A model generated the notes under the pieces. That model was not told the origin of the DNA, did not search any database, and worked only from the letters and a program-made list of their open reading frames with translations. This document shows, piece after piece, positions 33,405 to 44,590 of a stretch of 64,000 nucleotides of DNA (position 1 is the stretch's first letter; the number at the start of each line of letters is the position of its first letter). The DNA is from Maratus speciosus (lineage: Eukaryota > Arthropoda > Arachnida > Araneae > Salticidae). A program made the translations under genes and the position numbers. The DNA lies in the NCBI GenBank assembly GCA_963932465.1, contig OZ010790.1:344931087-344995086 (forward strand), in the 5' to 3' direction.

Positions 33405-33687
33405 CTCGCTTGCATTTTAATGTTTTTAAAAGATTATTTTTTCATAGGATACCTGAGGTCCATATCTAACGTTGTGCGTTTTTACATCTTCAATTTTGGT
33501 TGCAGATTTTTTATGTAAGGGTACTTTCTCCTTCAGAACCGATTCTAACCAGTTCCGAAATTTAAAGTGCCCATTTAAAAAAGAACTTTCACCAAAATCG
33601 AAAAAAGTACAAACGCACAACATTAGATATCGGCCTCAGGTATGCGATGCATAAAAAATCATTTAAAAATATTAAAATGCAAGTGAG
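33405..33687. mobile_element. Palindromic MITE, about 280 bp
   Basis: Left end CTCGCTTGCATTTTAATGTT, right end the complement with few changes (ATATTAAAATGCAAGTGAG). The inversion continues inward: ATACCTGAGGTCCATATCTA and ACGTTGTGCGTTT on the left, with their complements (AAACGCACAAC, TAGATATCGGCCTCAGGTAT) on the right. The two frames on opposite strands are the two arms read through. No clear target duplication, so superfamily unassigned. Confidence 0.75.
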
Positions 33688-33972
33688 ATATTTTTAAAAA
33701 ACGCTTCTATTAGTTTAACATTAGATTGCGAATGTCATCGCGTAACTAATGTATACTGTCTACCCATAACGAGAGAAACCCTGAGAAAAAATTTTCACCC
33801 CGTGGTCACTGTGGAAACGGACTCGTCTACTTCATTTTCGGGTGATCGAAGTATTGTTGGCTTCTTTTGTATGTACAAGGCACATAAAGAGAGGGGAGAA
33901 AAGCGCGGTGCAGAGTCTGCTTCACAGACAAACAGAAACTTCAAAATTAAGATCTTAATCTGTGGTCTGCTT

Positions 33973-34130
33973 TAGAGGTCTGCACGGGCCAAAATTTCCA
34001 GGTCCTGGCCCGGCCCGACTCATAGAGGAAAAATTCCGCCCGGCCTGGTAAAAAACTTAAAAGTTCAGCCCGACCCGACCCGAAAAAAGTCAAAATCTCA
34101 GCCTGATTCCGGCCCGAGTAGGTTGCACTC
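33973..34130 (+). mobile_element. hAT-type GGCCC element, left-end fragment
   Basis: It starts TAGAGGTCTGCACGGGCCAA and continues with GGCCCGGCCCGACTCATAGA and AAAAAACTTAAAAGTTC blocks, close to the left end of 8904-9679. After about 158 bp the similarity stops and no right terminus is seen. The 61-codon minus-strand frame across it is a by-product. Confidence 0.7.
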
Positions 34131-36317
34131 ACAAAGAAATAACGAAGCTACACCCATTGATACACGTTATTGATTTGATATTGCTCAACCAAATTCTAAA
34201 ATGGTGGTCTTCTTACAAATGAGGTTTAAATAAAAACGTCGAAACCAAGAGCTCCGATATGATACGGATTTGTTCTGGATATTTCTAGAATTACTAGAAA
34301 TAAAAGAAGAACAAAAGAAAAACGATTGGACAAGGGCATATGGGTCATTCCATGCAAAATGAACAAATCAGCTGTGGCAGACATGTCACAGATTTTAATG
34401 AAAATCAGTATATAAGTAGATCATATCTATTTATGAGTAAATGTAAAATAATAGATTTCAGGATTGTTTATTTAAGTATTCAAATTTACATTAAACGAGA
34501 AAGCAAAATCCAGGTATTGTCTACATGCTTCAAATTTAAATTTTGATTATTAGCCTTAGGAAGGGAAAGACTATATTAAAAATTATTTATAATTAGGAAT
34601 GAATAATAATTAACAGATTGGCGTAAGTTAGTAATTGTATTTTTATTCCCTACAGAGAAAAAAATTATTTTTCAAAAATTTTGAGGGGAAAATGCAATAT
34701 TTCTATCGTTCTTTTAAGCATGAATAACAGATGTGAAAATTTAACCTTTTTTTTGGCGTATAGCTAAAAGCATATATTTTAAATATCGAAAGTTTCATTC
34801 TTGCCTTTTTATTCCTTAATGAGAAAAAAAATAAATAGTAAAAAATGTCGAGGGTAAAATGCAATATTTCTATGACTTCTTTTAAGTGAAGGAAAGCTTT
34901 ATTAAACTTTTAAATTATTTCATATTATAGATAAAAGTGTATATTTTAAATATAGAAACTTTTATTCTTGCATTCAGTTTATTCTTGGTTATTAATGTAT
35001 TTATTTTAAAATACAGTAAAAAAAAATATTACGTTGAACAAAAAAATTATATATTTATCATCTAAATCCATAGATGGCAGCACTGCATCCTTTTTCCCTT
35101 TGAAATCTTGCAATATTGTTAAAAACGCGCGCGTATTCAAAGAAGAAAGCTCTTGGAATGCAACAAATATTACTTTTTTAACCTAATTTTCTGACGTTAG
35201 CAATCAAAAGGCAATCTTGAATTTTTTTTTAGCATGTCATGGACTTATTGATCTTTATGTCTGTGCAATAACTGGAATGTCTGACCTTTCCTTCATTATT
35301 TTTTTTACCTATCAATAAGAAAAAATTACGATTTTATCATTTTTTTTTAAGTTTCTAAATTTTTTTAAAGGTGAAGGAAATACATGGCAACTTAAAAACT
35401 TTAGCAATTCGATCTTAATATGTAACTCTACATAAAGGCATCAATTTCACAGATGTTTTTTAATTCCTTTAATTTTTATAACGTTTTTAATTTTCTCAAA
35501 ATCGACAAATTTCCAATTTTTGCAACAAATTTAAGACTAATCAGGACGCTACCATTATTATTACAATTATTATTACTCAATAAATAGGAATATAATTTTC
35601 CAGAGATTACAATATTATAAAAAGATTTAATTTATGTTAAATAGTTTTCAAGGTACGAAACTTCAAAGTTGCAACTTTGAACGATTGTACACATACCATT
35701 CTATGTCAAAAGTTTTTTAAATGTCCAGAACTTCCAATTTTTATTTATTTTTTTGTCGAAATATTTTGTAATGCTCTATTTGAATATGAATTGAATCTGT
35801 GTATCAAATTTTATTAAAATCGGTTACTATGTAGCCACGACTTTTTTTAAATTTTTGCTCATTTTATGTGGAATGACCCATATATTATTAGGAGTGAGCG
35901 GAGATATTCACAACAAATGTTCGACCAATTACCGGTTTAAGACTCCTTTATCTTCCTTTATTTCTAGAGTAATCTATTTCATTTTCACACAAGTCTATCT
36001 TTATTAACGAAAATTTTCGAACTTTCTTCATCTATTTTCATTTCAACTTTTTATTTTTGCGTTTTCCGCCAATAACAAGACACTTTTCACGTCCCTCCAA
36101 TTTGTACGCCACGCACCCCCAGGATCACTTGTATATCTCTTACCAGATTTGGAAGAGATATACACTGCTCAAGAGTAATGAGTGTTTTTTTTTTTCCAAC
36201 ATAAATGCATCACGAGGGAGATAACATATTGTAAAATGGTGGTGTTAACTTCGGGATTATCATACCCGATAATTTTTGCACTTTATGAACTTTTAAGGAA
36301 AAAACAATCACATAAAT
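34131..36317. other. AT-rich DNA with one tandem repeat, no gene
   Basis: No coding sequence recognised. Contains the repeat at 34636-34975. ATAGATGGCAGCACTGCATC at 35070 is a common phrase in arthropod mobile-element ends, but no element could be delimited. Confidence 0.45.
34636..34975 (+). repeat. Two diverged tandem copies, period about 170 bp
   Basis: Parallel blocks: TTTTTATTCC, AATGCAATATTTCTAT, CTTTTAAG, GCATATATTTTAAATAT / GTGTATATTTTAAATAT, and a TTCATTCTTGC / TTATTCTTGC ending. Confidence 0.75.
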
Positions 36318-37025
36318 AAGCATTAAACAAAAACTTAATTTGAAGAACAAATTAAAAAAAAAATTATTTCCTACACTGTTAAAAATTTGCAGCATTCTGG
36401 CAGGTCATTTGACCGTTTTTTTCCGAAAACAGTTACACAACCGTAATTTTAACACTATTCCGACCATATTATTGGCCATTTTATGGTCAGAATATAGTTA
36501 AATTGTGGATATGAAACCGTTTTTTCAAAAAACGGTCGAATGACTTGCCAGAATGCTGCAAAATTTTTAACAGTGTACATTGTTTAAGCCCGAGAAGGAA
36601 CAGATATTAAGATATTTCATTCAATTAATTCTACATTACTATCGAAATAAATCTTAGACTTCTTCCATTTTTAATTGAAAATATTCGTATTGCAGATTTT
36701 GTATTGTGTTTATGACAATTGTATTTAAAATGATAAGATGCATGCAAAATACACAACTTTAAAAAAAGTCTAAGATTTATTTCGATTTCATTTGAACGGA
36801 ATCTAATTTTTTAGGGTGTTTTAAGTATCATATTGTATGAATTTTATTTTTATTTTTTAATCTTCAATTGGCTTAACTAATTTGTTACAAAAATTTAACA
36901 TTAAATGTAGAACTAATTGAATGAAATATCTTAATATCTGTCCCTTCTCGGGCTTAAACAATGTAGGAAATAAATTTTGTTTTGTTTTTTTATTTGTTCT
37001 TCAAATTAAGTTTTTGCTTAATATG
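36318..37025. mobile_element. Palindromic element carrying a nested Tc1-like MITE
   Basis: The left arm (AAACAAAAACTTAATTTGAA ... TTTAAGCCCGAGAAGGAACA ... CGAAATAAATCTTAGACTTC) reappears inverted on the right (GTCTAAGATTTATTTCG ... CTGTCCCTTCTCGGGCTTAA ... TTCTTCAAATTAAGTTTTTG). The left arm is interrupted at 36374-36575 by the 202-bp MITE; the right arm is uninterrupted and shows the empty site. Without the MITE the palindrome is about 505 bp. No coding capacity; class unknown. Confidence 0.8.
36374..36575. mobile_element. Tc1/mariner-type palindromic MITE, copy 2
   Basis: Same family as 2346-2545, in opposite orientation, flanked by TA on both sides. The termini CACTGTTAAAAATTTGCAGC and its complement are well preserved. 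The opposite arm of the host palindrome (around 36960) lacks this segment, which confirms precise insertion. Confidence 0.9.
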
Positions 37026-37497
37026 TCAAGTTTTTTAATAACTACTGCATTCAGGCGAACTCATTTCAAAATTAATAGAGGTTATCATCATCAGACTTTG
37101 ATGTATGCGATATTGCATCACAATGTGTGATGCAGTTTACCAATGTATAATTCAAAATATTTCACCACTGTAGTAATGCAGGTTGCTGTAGTTTGGACAA
37201 AAACTTCCAATCTGAACGTAAAAAATCTATAATCAAAACATAAAAAATTAACTTCACTTAAATTAAGATACCCTATTTCCCACTCAGGAACGCTATGAAT
37301 GCAAAAATAAATTTTGTTGAATCCTTACTGTTAATATTTAACAATATTTTAGCTGTGATACAGTAAAAAATAAAAATAAAAAGTTTTATTAATTTTTTTT
37401 ACTTTATTCTCTCCCAAGGGGTGATGTAAGCACATCTAAAATTTATTACCTAAGTTTAACTTGAGGTTGAAACAAAAGGCCTTAAGTTGGTAAAATC

Positions 37498-37612
37498 ACT
37501 CGGGACGTGGCTGGGGACCTACGAATCTTGCTTCCGCGAAAGAGTCGGACTAGAGTAGAAGAATAAAGGGCTGTGGACGAAGATGGGCCGCTCGCCGCGG
37601 CGGTTACTATAT
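37498..37612. other. Short GC-rich island of unknown nature
   Basis: About 115 bases with far more G and C than the surrounding DNA (GGGACGTGGCTGGGGACCTA, GCCGCTCGCCGCGGCGG), followed at once by TATATAA and then AT-rich sequence. A CCGC-TCGCC-GCGG fold is possible. It has no recognisable tRNA boxes or reading frame. It may be the edge of an element or a structured RNA; I cannot tell. Confidence 0.35.
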
Positions 37613-37647
37613 AAAATTAGAATAATATGAATAAAATAATAATAAAA

Positions 37648-37677
37648 TTCGGGATGAGAAATAGTTCTCATCCCGAA
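37648..37677. repeat. Perfect 13-bp stem hairpin, loop ATAG
   Basis: TTCGGGATGAGAA and TTCTCATCCCGAA are exact complements around ATAG, followed by an A run. It looks like a bacterial terminator in reverse, but the surroundings are eukaryotic and no gene ends here. Confidence 0.95.
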
Positions 37678-38297
37678 AAAAAAAATACATTTTAAAATTT
37701 AAGTTATGTAATTCCTCACTAAGTTCGCTACCTGCGTAAAAATAGCTATCCATTTGAAACTTTTTACTAAAACATAAACTTTACCGAAAACTTATTCTAA
37801 AAATATCCTTTTTATTTCCACTATGACGCCATATTCACCTTTTTAATTCTTGAAAAAAAAAACTAGTTCAATTTAATATTTCACTTGAAAATCTTTCAAC
37901 TAAAAAGAGGTAAATTATTATTACGGCTTTTGAAATTTTTGCAACAATGAAGAAAAAAATGTTACATTTTCTATGAAAAATGTCCATTGATTCTCAATGA
38001 AAAAAGTGAAATTTTAATTATTAAGGAAAATATTTGAATAATGTAAAAAAACAATTGGCCCATGTTTCTCTCTGGGTTATAATTCACCCATATGCAAAGG
38101 CATTTTACCATTTGTTTTGACCCTGACGTTAGGCAAACGTTTATACACTTTAAATTTTTAATATCTTTAGACTTAGTAAAGAATGAAAAATGAGTGGCAT
38201 CAGGGACAAAAAGGTGGGAAGAAAAAATGAAAAAGTTATGATCTCCATAGGCTTTTCTATGTTAAATTAACATTAAGAAGTGACACTGGAAATAAAT

Positions 38298-38323
38298 AAG
38301 TATTGCGCTGCCGCGCAATACTT
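38298..38323. repeat. Perfect 11-bp stem hairpin, loop TGCC
   Basis: AAGTATTGCGC and GCGCAATACTT are exact complements. A second, weaker pairing (TACTTTCTT with AAGAAAGTA) follows within 40 bases, and GTATTG recurs there. Confidence 0.95.
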
Positions 38324-38479
38324 AAATTATTACTTTCTTCTATCTTCAATAAAAGAAAGTATTGTAACTGAAATTTTTTAAGACGGATTTACACGTTCAA
38401 AGGTCAGCGATCCCATAAAATATGTTTATAAAAAATGTCTGTCTGTCTCTCCACGTGTCCGTGTGTCCATATGTCTGTC

Positions 38480-38990
38480 GCCATTGTACCATCAAAACAA
38501 GTATGGAGTTATGCATAGAATTCTACCAAATTTTTTAAAGTTTTTGGCTATGACAAGCAGGTCCTTCATTTTTTTGGAAAAAATTCGACGGAAGAGGGCG
38601 CTGTAATAGCGATTTTTGTGTCATTTTGAATATTGTACCATTGAAAAGTGTATGAAGTTATGCATAGAATTGAACCAAATCTTTTGTGTAGGTTTTTGGT
38701 CATGGCAAGAACGCCTCCCTGAATTTGGAAAAATTCCTCCGGTATGAGGCGCTGTAATAGCGATCGTCGGAAGGTGGGCTGTAATAGCGATTGCCGGAAG
38801 GGCGGGGGGCGCTGTAATTGCGATTTTTGTGCAATTTTCAATGTTGTACCATTGAAAAGTGTATGAAGTTATGTTTAGAATTGAACCAAATTTTTTATGT
38901 ATGTTTTTAGCCATGGCAAGAACTTCTTTCCTGAGTTTGGAAATTTTACGCCTAAAGGGGGCACTATAATAACGATTTTTCAGTAATTTT
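38480..38990 (+). repeat. Irregular tandem array with GGCGCTGTAATAGCGAT words
   Basis: Three diverged units share a TTGTACCATTGAAAAGTGTA block (38488 altered, 38634, 38844), a GAAGTTATG block, CATGGCAAGAAC and a GGCGCTGTAATAGCGAT word. In the second unit that word is itself multiplied with GGAAG spacers. Overlapping minus-strand frames (38566-38841, 38621-39112) show the same repeat as HKRFGSI/HKKFGSI peptides and are not genes. Confidence 0.75.
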
Positions 38991-40325
38991 CTTGATTTTT
39001 CGTAGTTGTGATGTACACCGGCGGTTGATGAAGCGATGGGAACTTCCCATCCTGAAAAGCCAGCTGATATACAACAGAATAACGGAAAACTAATGATTTT
39101 AACAGATACCATGATCGAAATTAACTTGGTTTTTACTCTGATTAATTGACCGAAGCAGAAATTTTAGATGAAAGTCAAAGTTGATACAGTATTGAACTAA
39201 TAAAAATTATATATTGACATTTGTAATAACATTTTGAAATATTAAAATGTATTAGATAGTTTTGGGATTAGCACATCCAACTAATTAAAATCGTATATTA
39301 GCATAGCTTTTGAACAAACGCTTAAACCGCATTTTTTAATTTAATTGAACAAAACCTATTCAGCGATGGCAACGCGCCTATAATGTAAACATTTATAAAT
39401 TTTTAGAACGTAATTAAAAAATAAATTTATGTGAGAAAAGAATAAATATTTTGTGTGTTATAGATAATATTTAACACTTTTCTAGCATTAAGGTATAATA
39501 TTATTATGGATTTTTTACAGCAATTTTAAACATTAATACACCAAATTAAAATAAAGTAGAATAATATAGTAGAATAAATGTAATTTTAAATAACTAATAT
39601 AAACTTATAAAAAGTGTGAATTCAATAAAGGATAATCTATTGATAGTTTTTTTTTTTTTTTTTTTTTTTTAAGACGCGTTGCACTTTAGCAAAAAAATAT
39701 ACAGAAAGCCTGAAAAACGTTGATAAGGGTAAAAATGTAAGCTTAATCTGACGTAATAAAAAAAAGCTTCGATGAGGAAAATAAATGAATTTTTGAACAC
39801 TGATCAACCGAGGGGCGGCTGTAAAAGATTATAGAAGGTGAATCATTTCTATTAAATAATATTCTGTCCGATGCCCTTTTATGCGTTATCAATATTTATT
39901 CCGCAGCCAAGAATAGTAGAGGGATTTCTTTAATATCAGTTAATTTAATTTAATATTTTTTTACATTGCGAGAGTATATTAAATTACGTGTTATAACAAT
40001 TATATTATTTAACTAACTTTTAAAATTTTATCATTTCAAAAAGTGAACAATTTTTGGATGCACAAAAAAATATACCCCCCGCTACTAATTCTGCTACAAA
40101 TAATCGTATAAAAAATATAGGAGTAATAAATAATATATCTTGGAGTAATATCTACTGTTCAAAGTGTTTTGGAATAATTTCTGGTATTATATACGATGTA
40201 AAAATTATGCTTCGGGAGTCGTCTTAATATTAAAATTGCATTAACTTTCATTTTTCGTAGTAACACACACTTTTGAGAATTTGTTTAAGATCTTTGGATC
40301 AAATCAGACCTGTAAAGTTTATATA
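38991..40325. other. AT-rich DNA, no gene
   Basis: No coding sequence or element recognised. A run of 24 T lies at 39647-39670. Confidence 0.5.
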
Positions 40326-41464
40326 CAGTCGGACCTTTATTTAACGAACCTCAATTTTGCGAATTTCTCTATTTTGCGAACTTTACCTTGGAACCAAGAA
40401 CATTTTGCGAATTTCTTCGTAAAATAACCTCCAAATAGCGAAGTGCATTCTCTGTTTAACGAACTTTTTCTTGTGATCTAATTTTTTTTTTCTCCCCATT
40501 TCTCAAAATATTGGAAATTTCAAACTCATTCTTTCTTTAAACACATTTTATGATGTTCAATGGCCTTGAACTGGTTTTAAAAGGTGCCTTCTTAGTCAGC
40601 AGTGAGAATTCGTTAAGTACAGGGGACGAAGACGATAGTCTCTTAGAGTAACTTAAAAAAATGTGGATATAGATGAGAAAAAAAGAAGAAATTAACCATG
40701 ATTTGCTGATTGATGATTATATTTCACTTAATTCTGAAATTGAGACCTCGAAATCACTAACCGAATTGGATATTCTCGACAGTGTGAAATATAAAAACAA
40801 CACAGTAATGAATTTCGATGAAGACGAATATGATGAAGATGGAAATGATCATGATGCAGGAATTAACAAAACTCTGTATGATGAAATGCTAAAATCATTT
40901 GAAACAATCCGACGCGGATTATAGTTTACAGAAAATACGCATGAAGGGGTTTTTGGTGTATTGCAAAGATGCGAGACATATTATGAGTGAAAGTACTTTT
41001 TAAAAGAAAAAACTCAGGCAAAATAAACAGAGTTTTTTAGAAATTAAATTCAAGGACGCATATGTTAATGTATGGCTAAAATTATTTGTTATAATAATAA
41101 TAAATACGATAATGTCCTTAAAATTCGTTAATTTTAATGTAAAACTATTTATTTTAAACAGAAAATACAGTGCATTCCCGGACAATGTTTTGTTTTTATA
41201 GCAGATTTCAAAGATTTAAACACATAGAAAAAATAAATTGATGATGGATATTGGTGGGTAAAATAAATAAAACAAATCGATATAATTTATAAAAAAAAAA
41301 AATGTGATTAATTACTTTTAGTAAAAATAGTTAGTGTTTATGAATTTAAAATCAGTTTTATGTAGTTTAAAGTATTTTAAAAAGTGAATCTCTATTTAAC
41401 GAATTTTCCATATAACGAACTTTTTTCCGGGATTTAGCAACTTCGTTAAATAGAGGTTCGACTG
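40326..41464 (+). mobile_element. pogo/Tigger-like DNA transposon, internally deleted
   Basis: Flanked by TA on both sides. The left end CAGTCGGACCTTTATTTAAC and the right end (complement of CAGTCGAACCTCTATTTAAC) are TIRs. Subterminal words of the TTTAACGAA / TTTGCGAA type repeat in direct and inverted order near both ends, as is common for pogo/Tigger TIR regions. Only the final part of the transposase gene remains. Confidence 0.85.
40673..40924 (+). pseudogene. C-terminal remnant of a pogo/Tigger transposase
   Basis: An 83-codon frame with the acidic tail expected at the end of Tigger-type transposases: DFDEDEYDEDG-like stretch (NFDEDEYDEDGNDHDAG) followed by TLYDEMLKSFETIRRGL and a stop. 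The family usually ends with an acidic linker and a short amphipathic helix containing an L-R-R-x-L type motif. DNA-binding and DDE domains are missing. It is more likely the end of a larger frame that has lost its upstream part than a gene starting at this ATG. Confidence 0.6.
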
Positions 41465-41578
41465 TATATTCATTCTTTTCTTAAATATTAGTTACAAAAT
41501 TTTGCGGGTTCATCCGTAAATTTAGAAAATAAAATTAACATCTTACAGAAAAATGTGTTAGGATTATTCAATTGGTTA

Positions 41579-41579
<1 letters not shown>

Positions 41580-41623
<44 letters not shown>
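41580..41623 (+). repeat. Poly(A) run of 44
   Basis: A pure A run about 115 bases beyond the pogo-like element. It could be the tail of a short retroposon, but I cannot recognise a body or target duplication. Confidence 0.8.
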
Positions 41624-41625
<2 letters not shown>

Positions 41626-43739
41626 TATAAAAAACTTAATGCATACATATTAACTTTATATTAACGAAAATATTATACGAATTTCCCTGTTGATTTCTTT
41701 TAGTGAATGCAAAAGACCAAAGGAAGTGATTCCCTTAGACGGCTAGCAAACATACAGTCTGTCTCTGATAATAACGTAGGAATGAGTTGCAAATTCAAAC
41801 TGCCATGTTATTGACACGTTCATTCATTCTAGGTATAAATTAACGTAAGTCATATTAATGTAGGTCATAGGTCATTTTTGAACATTGACTTAATCATAAT
41901 TCTGTAATTAAAAATGCGAATTAAAATTTAAAAAATACTTATAAGAGGACTGCCAAACATGGTGCTCACAGATTTTGATGAATTTAAAGTATGTTGTAGA
42001 GTTGTTATCTCTAATTAATCTGGTGAAAGGAATCTGGTTCTTCAAATAGGCTACAGATTTTGATAAATTGGGGGTCAAATTCGGTGATGCAAAATGTGGT
42101 TTCACAGCAAAATAATGCCCAACTACACGTGACTATCACCAGCAAACAAACCCTGTAAAAATCCCAAAGGCTTCCTTAGCCACCAAAGTCTCTAGACCTC
42201 GCACCAGCCGAGCATGTGTGTTTTTATCCGTTGTTTGCTTTAACTCTTGCAGTTTCAATTAGAGACAGAAATGTGGAAGATGGTTGAAAGCGTACGATCA
42301 TGTTTTCCTCAGGACACTATCAGCATATCAATTTTATCTGCATCGAATAGTTGCAAGAAGTGGTGCTCGGTTGCCTTGCTTTTTACTCATCACTCTGTAT
42401 ATTTCATCGATGTATTGCATTATCCTTTTGTAAGAAAAATAACTTATTTATACTGTATGCATTCTTTATTCTGTCTCCCAAATTTCATCATAGTAGACTC
42501 ACTCTTTTATGGCGCTGTATTTTCTCTGTCAGGCAGTGTATTTTATATTTCGCATGTAGCTTCCAGAAAAATGCATACATGGTTACAATTTCATGAACTT
42601 ATCTTAAACATTTTTTTTATAACTGTGCACACAATCTGAGGAGAAAAATCACTTCAAAGTTTAAATACTAATATGTTAGAATGAAATGCTACTAACGTAG
42701 TGCTAAAGTTTTGTTTAAAAAGTGTCTAATTCAAATAATAGTACAAATTTTTTAATACGGTTTTTCGTTAAATATTCTGAAAATATTGAAAACATAATAA
42801 AACAGAAAATCTATTTTTTGCATGCTTAAAAGTAACGTATCTCTTTAAACATCTCATGTCTGATTTTCAACAAACATCTGTTACAAAATCACTAATACAT
42901 GCAAAATTTTAGAATAAAAAATTCTCCCAACAAAACTTTTTACCGAGTTTGATAATTTTTTTTTTTATTATTATAGATGATCGTTCCCTAACTTTTTCAA
43001 AGAAATTTATGCATCAGAAAGATCAACGAATTTTACTAACTGAATATTATTAAGACTTCACAATATTGAATCCGATTCTAAAAAGCTCTGAAGTGTGATT
43101 ATCGATTAGCATGAAATCGGATTAGTTTGTTGACTTTTTAAAAGCCTTTTTAATATTGAATTGTCTTCAAAAGGAAAAAGAATTGAACATATTGATTACG
43201 AACTTAACTTTACGATAAAGTAATTTTCACGGTAAGGAACTGATCTGTTTTTCTTAACTCTATCAATTTAGAAGAAGTTTTATCGATTTTCGTTTTCTGT
43301 TTGGTATTGTGCCAGATGCAGCTGGAAACTCTCAGTTTTCAAGCCTAGGTGTAGTGAGAGGGGTGGGAGAGGTCCAATTCAGATATAGAAGTCTAGAATG
43401 CAGTTTTTGCACCATATCATTATGATCTACAGGATGATAAAGATATCTTTTAGTTTTATTCCTTCTCAAAGTAGACCGAAAGATAAAGACGCTAAAGAAA
43501 CTTTCCAGAAAATATTTACTTTTTTTTATTATGGATTCTATAAAATATGAAACACCTATCATTAAAAATATATTATATAAATTGTATTTTGATAGAAAAA
43601 CAGTTTTTATTAAAAATTCGACAACGTTCGGTGTACATTTTTTAATAAACATACTAAATATGTACAAATATGTAATAGCGTTTATCGATTTGAATTGAGT
43701 AAACTTCACAAATGAATATTTCAAATAAATCCATATTAC
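41624..43739. other. AT-rich DNA, no gene accepted
   Basis: The region 41900-42500 is slightly less AT-rich. The longest frames (42247-42639 plus, 130 codons; 43332-43724 minus, 130 codons) have no motif I recognise and hydrophobic, low-information translations. The phrase TCATCAAAATCTGTGAGCAC and a close relative (TTTATCAAAATCTGTAGCC) on the minus strand near 42050 and 41980 form a small local repeat. Confidence 0.4.
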
Positions 43740-44590
43740 TTTAGAAATAAAAAATTAAAAAGGATTTGAATTTCGAAATTTTCTACAGTAAATTTCGGAA
43801 ATGCTATATTAAAAACTATTAAATATTTTACTAACAAGGAAAGTCTCCATATATGCATACTCAGAGAAATCTAAAAAAGATACAAATTGTTCTTCTCATG
43901 GGGATGCATATTTTTATAAAAGAATTTCCGGTGGAACCTCGATAAAGCGTCTGTAAAAAAAAAAATGAAATTTTCGTTTATTTGGCGATTTATCACCGGT
44001 TGGCGACGGAATAACAAAAAAAAAATACCCTTTTATGTCAAATTAAAATTAACTTATCTTTCTTTTTCTTTCTAAGTAATTCCATATTTTAATTTAACTT
44101 ATTTGATTTTCATGTAGTTTAAGCGCAGTTATTATTCAGCAGTTTTCTCGTAATTTGTGAGATAATATTCCGTAAATAGGTCCACATGCGACGTTGACGT
44201 CACTATGAGTAAGCAAATGGCTATTTGGGATATTCTTAAATGCTTGCAATACGTACAGAATTTCTGCTTATAACAATACGCCAAATAATACTTGTTAAAG
44301 TATGTCAATTTGCCTCCTAATCCGGTCCGCCAATTACAGATTAGTGCCCTTTTATGTGCTATAATAATTTAATTTAACTTAATGGATTTTCCAGGAGTTT
44401 AAGTGCAGTTTAATGTGCTATTATATTGCAGTTATTGTTCATCAACAAGGGGGAAAATAATCATTGTGAAAAAAAAAAGAAAAAAAAAAGAAAACTAGTT
44501 ATAACAATTTGCCAAACTATATTCGCTACATACGGCAATTGCATTCCACGAATTACAAGTTAGTGCACCCTCAAGTACTAAAAGTTTCAA
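43740..44590 (+). repeat. TTGGCG family copy 4 followed by a two-unit repeat
   Basis: 43820-44016 matches 4525-4745 (ACAAGGAAAGTCTCC, GCATACTCA, TTTGGCGATTTATCACCGGT). It is followed by two diverged copies, period about 320, starting CCCTTTTATGT (44031, 44349), each with ATTTAATTTAACTTA, AGTTTAAG(C/T)GCAGTT and a later CAATTTGCC or CAATACGCC word. No coding sequence. Confidence 0.6.

Larger units (their letters stand above)
37026..38479. other. AT-rich DNA with a GC-rich island and hairpins, no gene
   Basis: No gene recognised. A GC-rich island at 37498-37612 and hairpins at 37648-37677 and 38298-38323 are listed separately. Near 38430-38480 a GTCTGTCTGTCTCTCCACGT stretch precedes the next tandem array. 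Confidence 0.45.

Noticed and set aside
37648..37677. Bacterial-type intrinsic terminator
   Set aside because: The shape fits, but the surroundings are eukaryotic transposon DNA and no gene ends there.
38566..39112. 163- and 91-codon minus-strand frames
   Set aside because: The translations repeat HK(R/K)FGSI and FQWYNI because the DNA is a tandem repeat. No domain is visible.
42247..42639. 130-codon frame, possible membrane protein
   Set aside because: Hydrophobic because AT-rich; no motif, and a second overlapping frame of similar length exists on the same strand. Not enough for a gene.
43332..43724. 130-codon minus-strand frame
   Set aside because: Low-complexity translation with no recognisable domain or splice structure.
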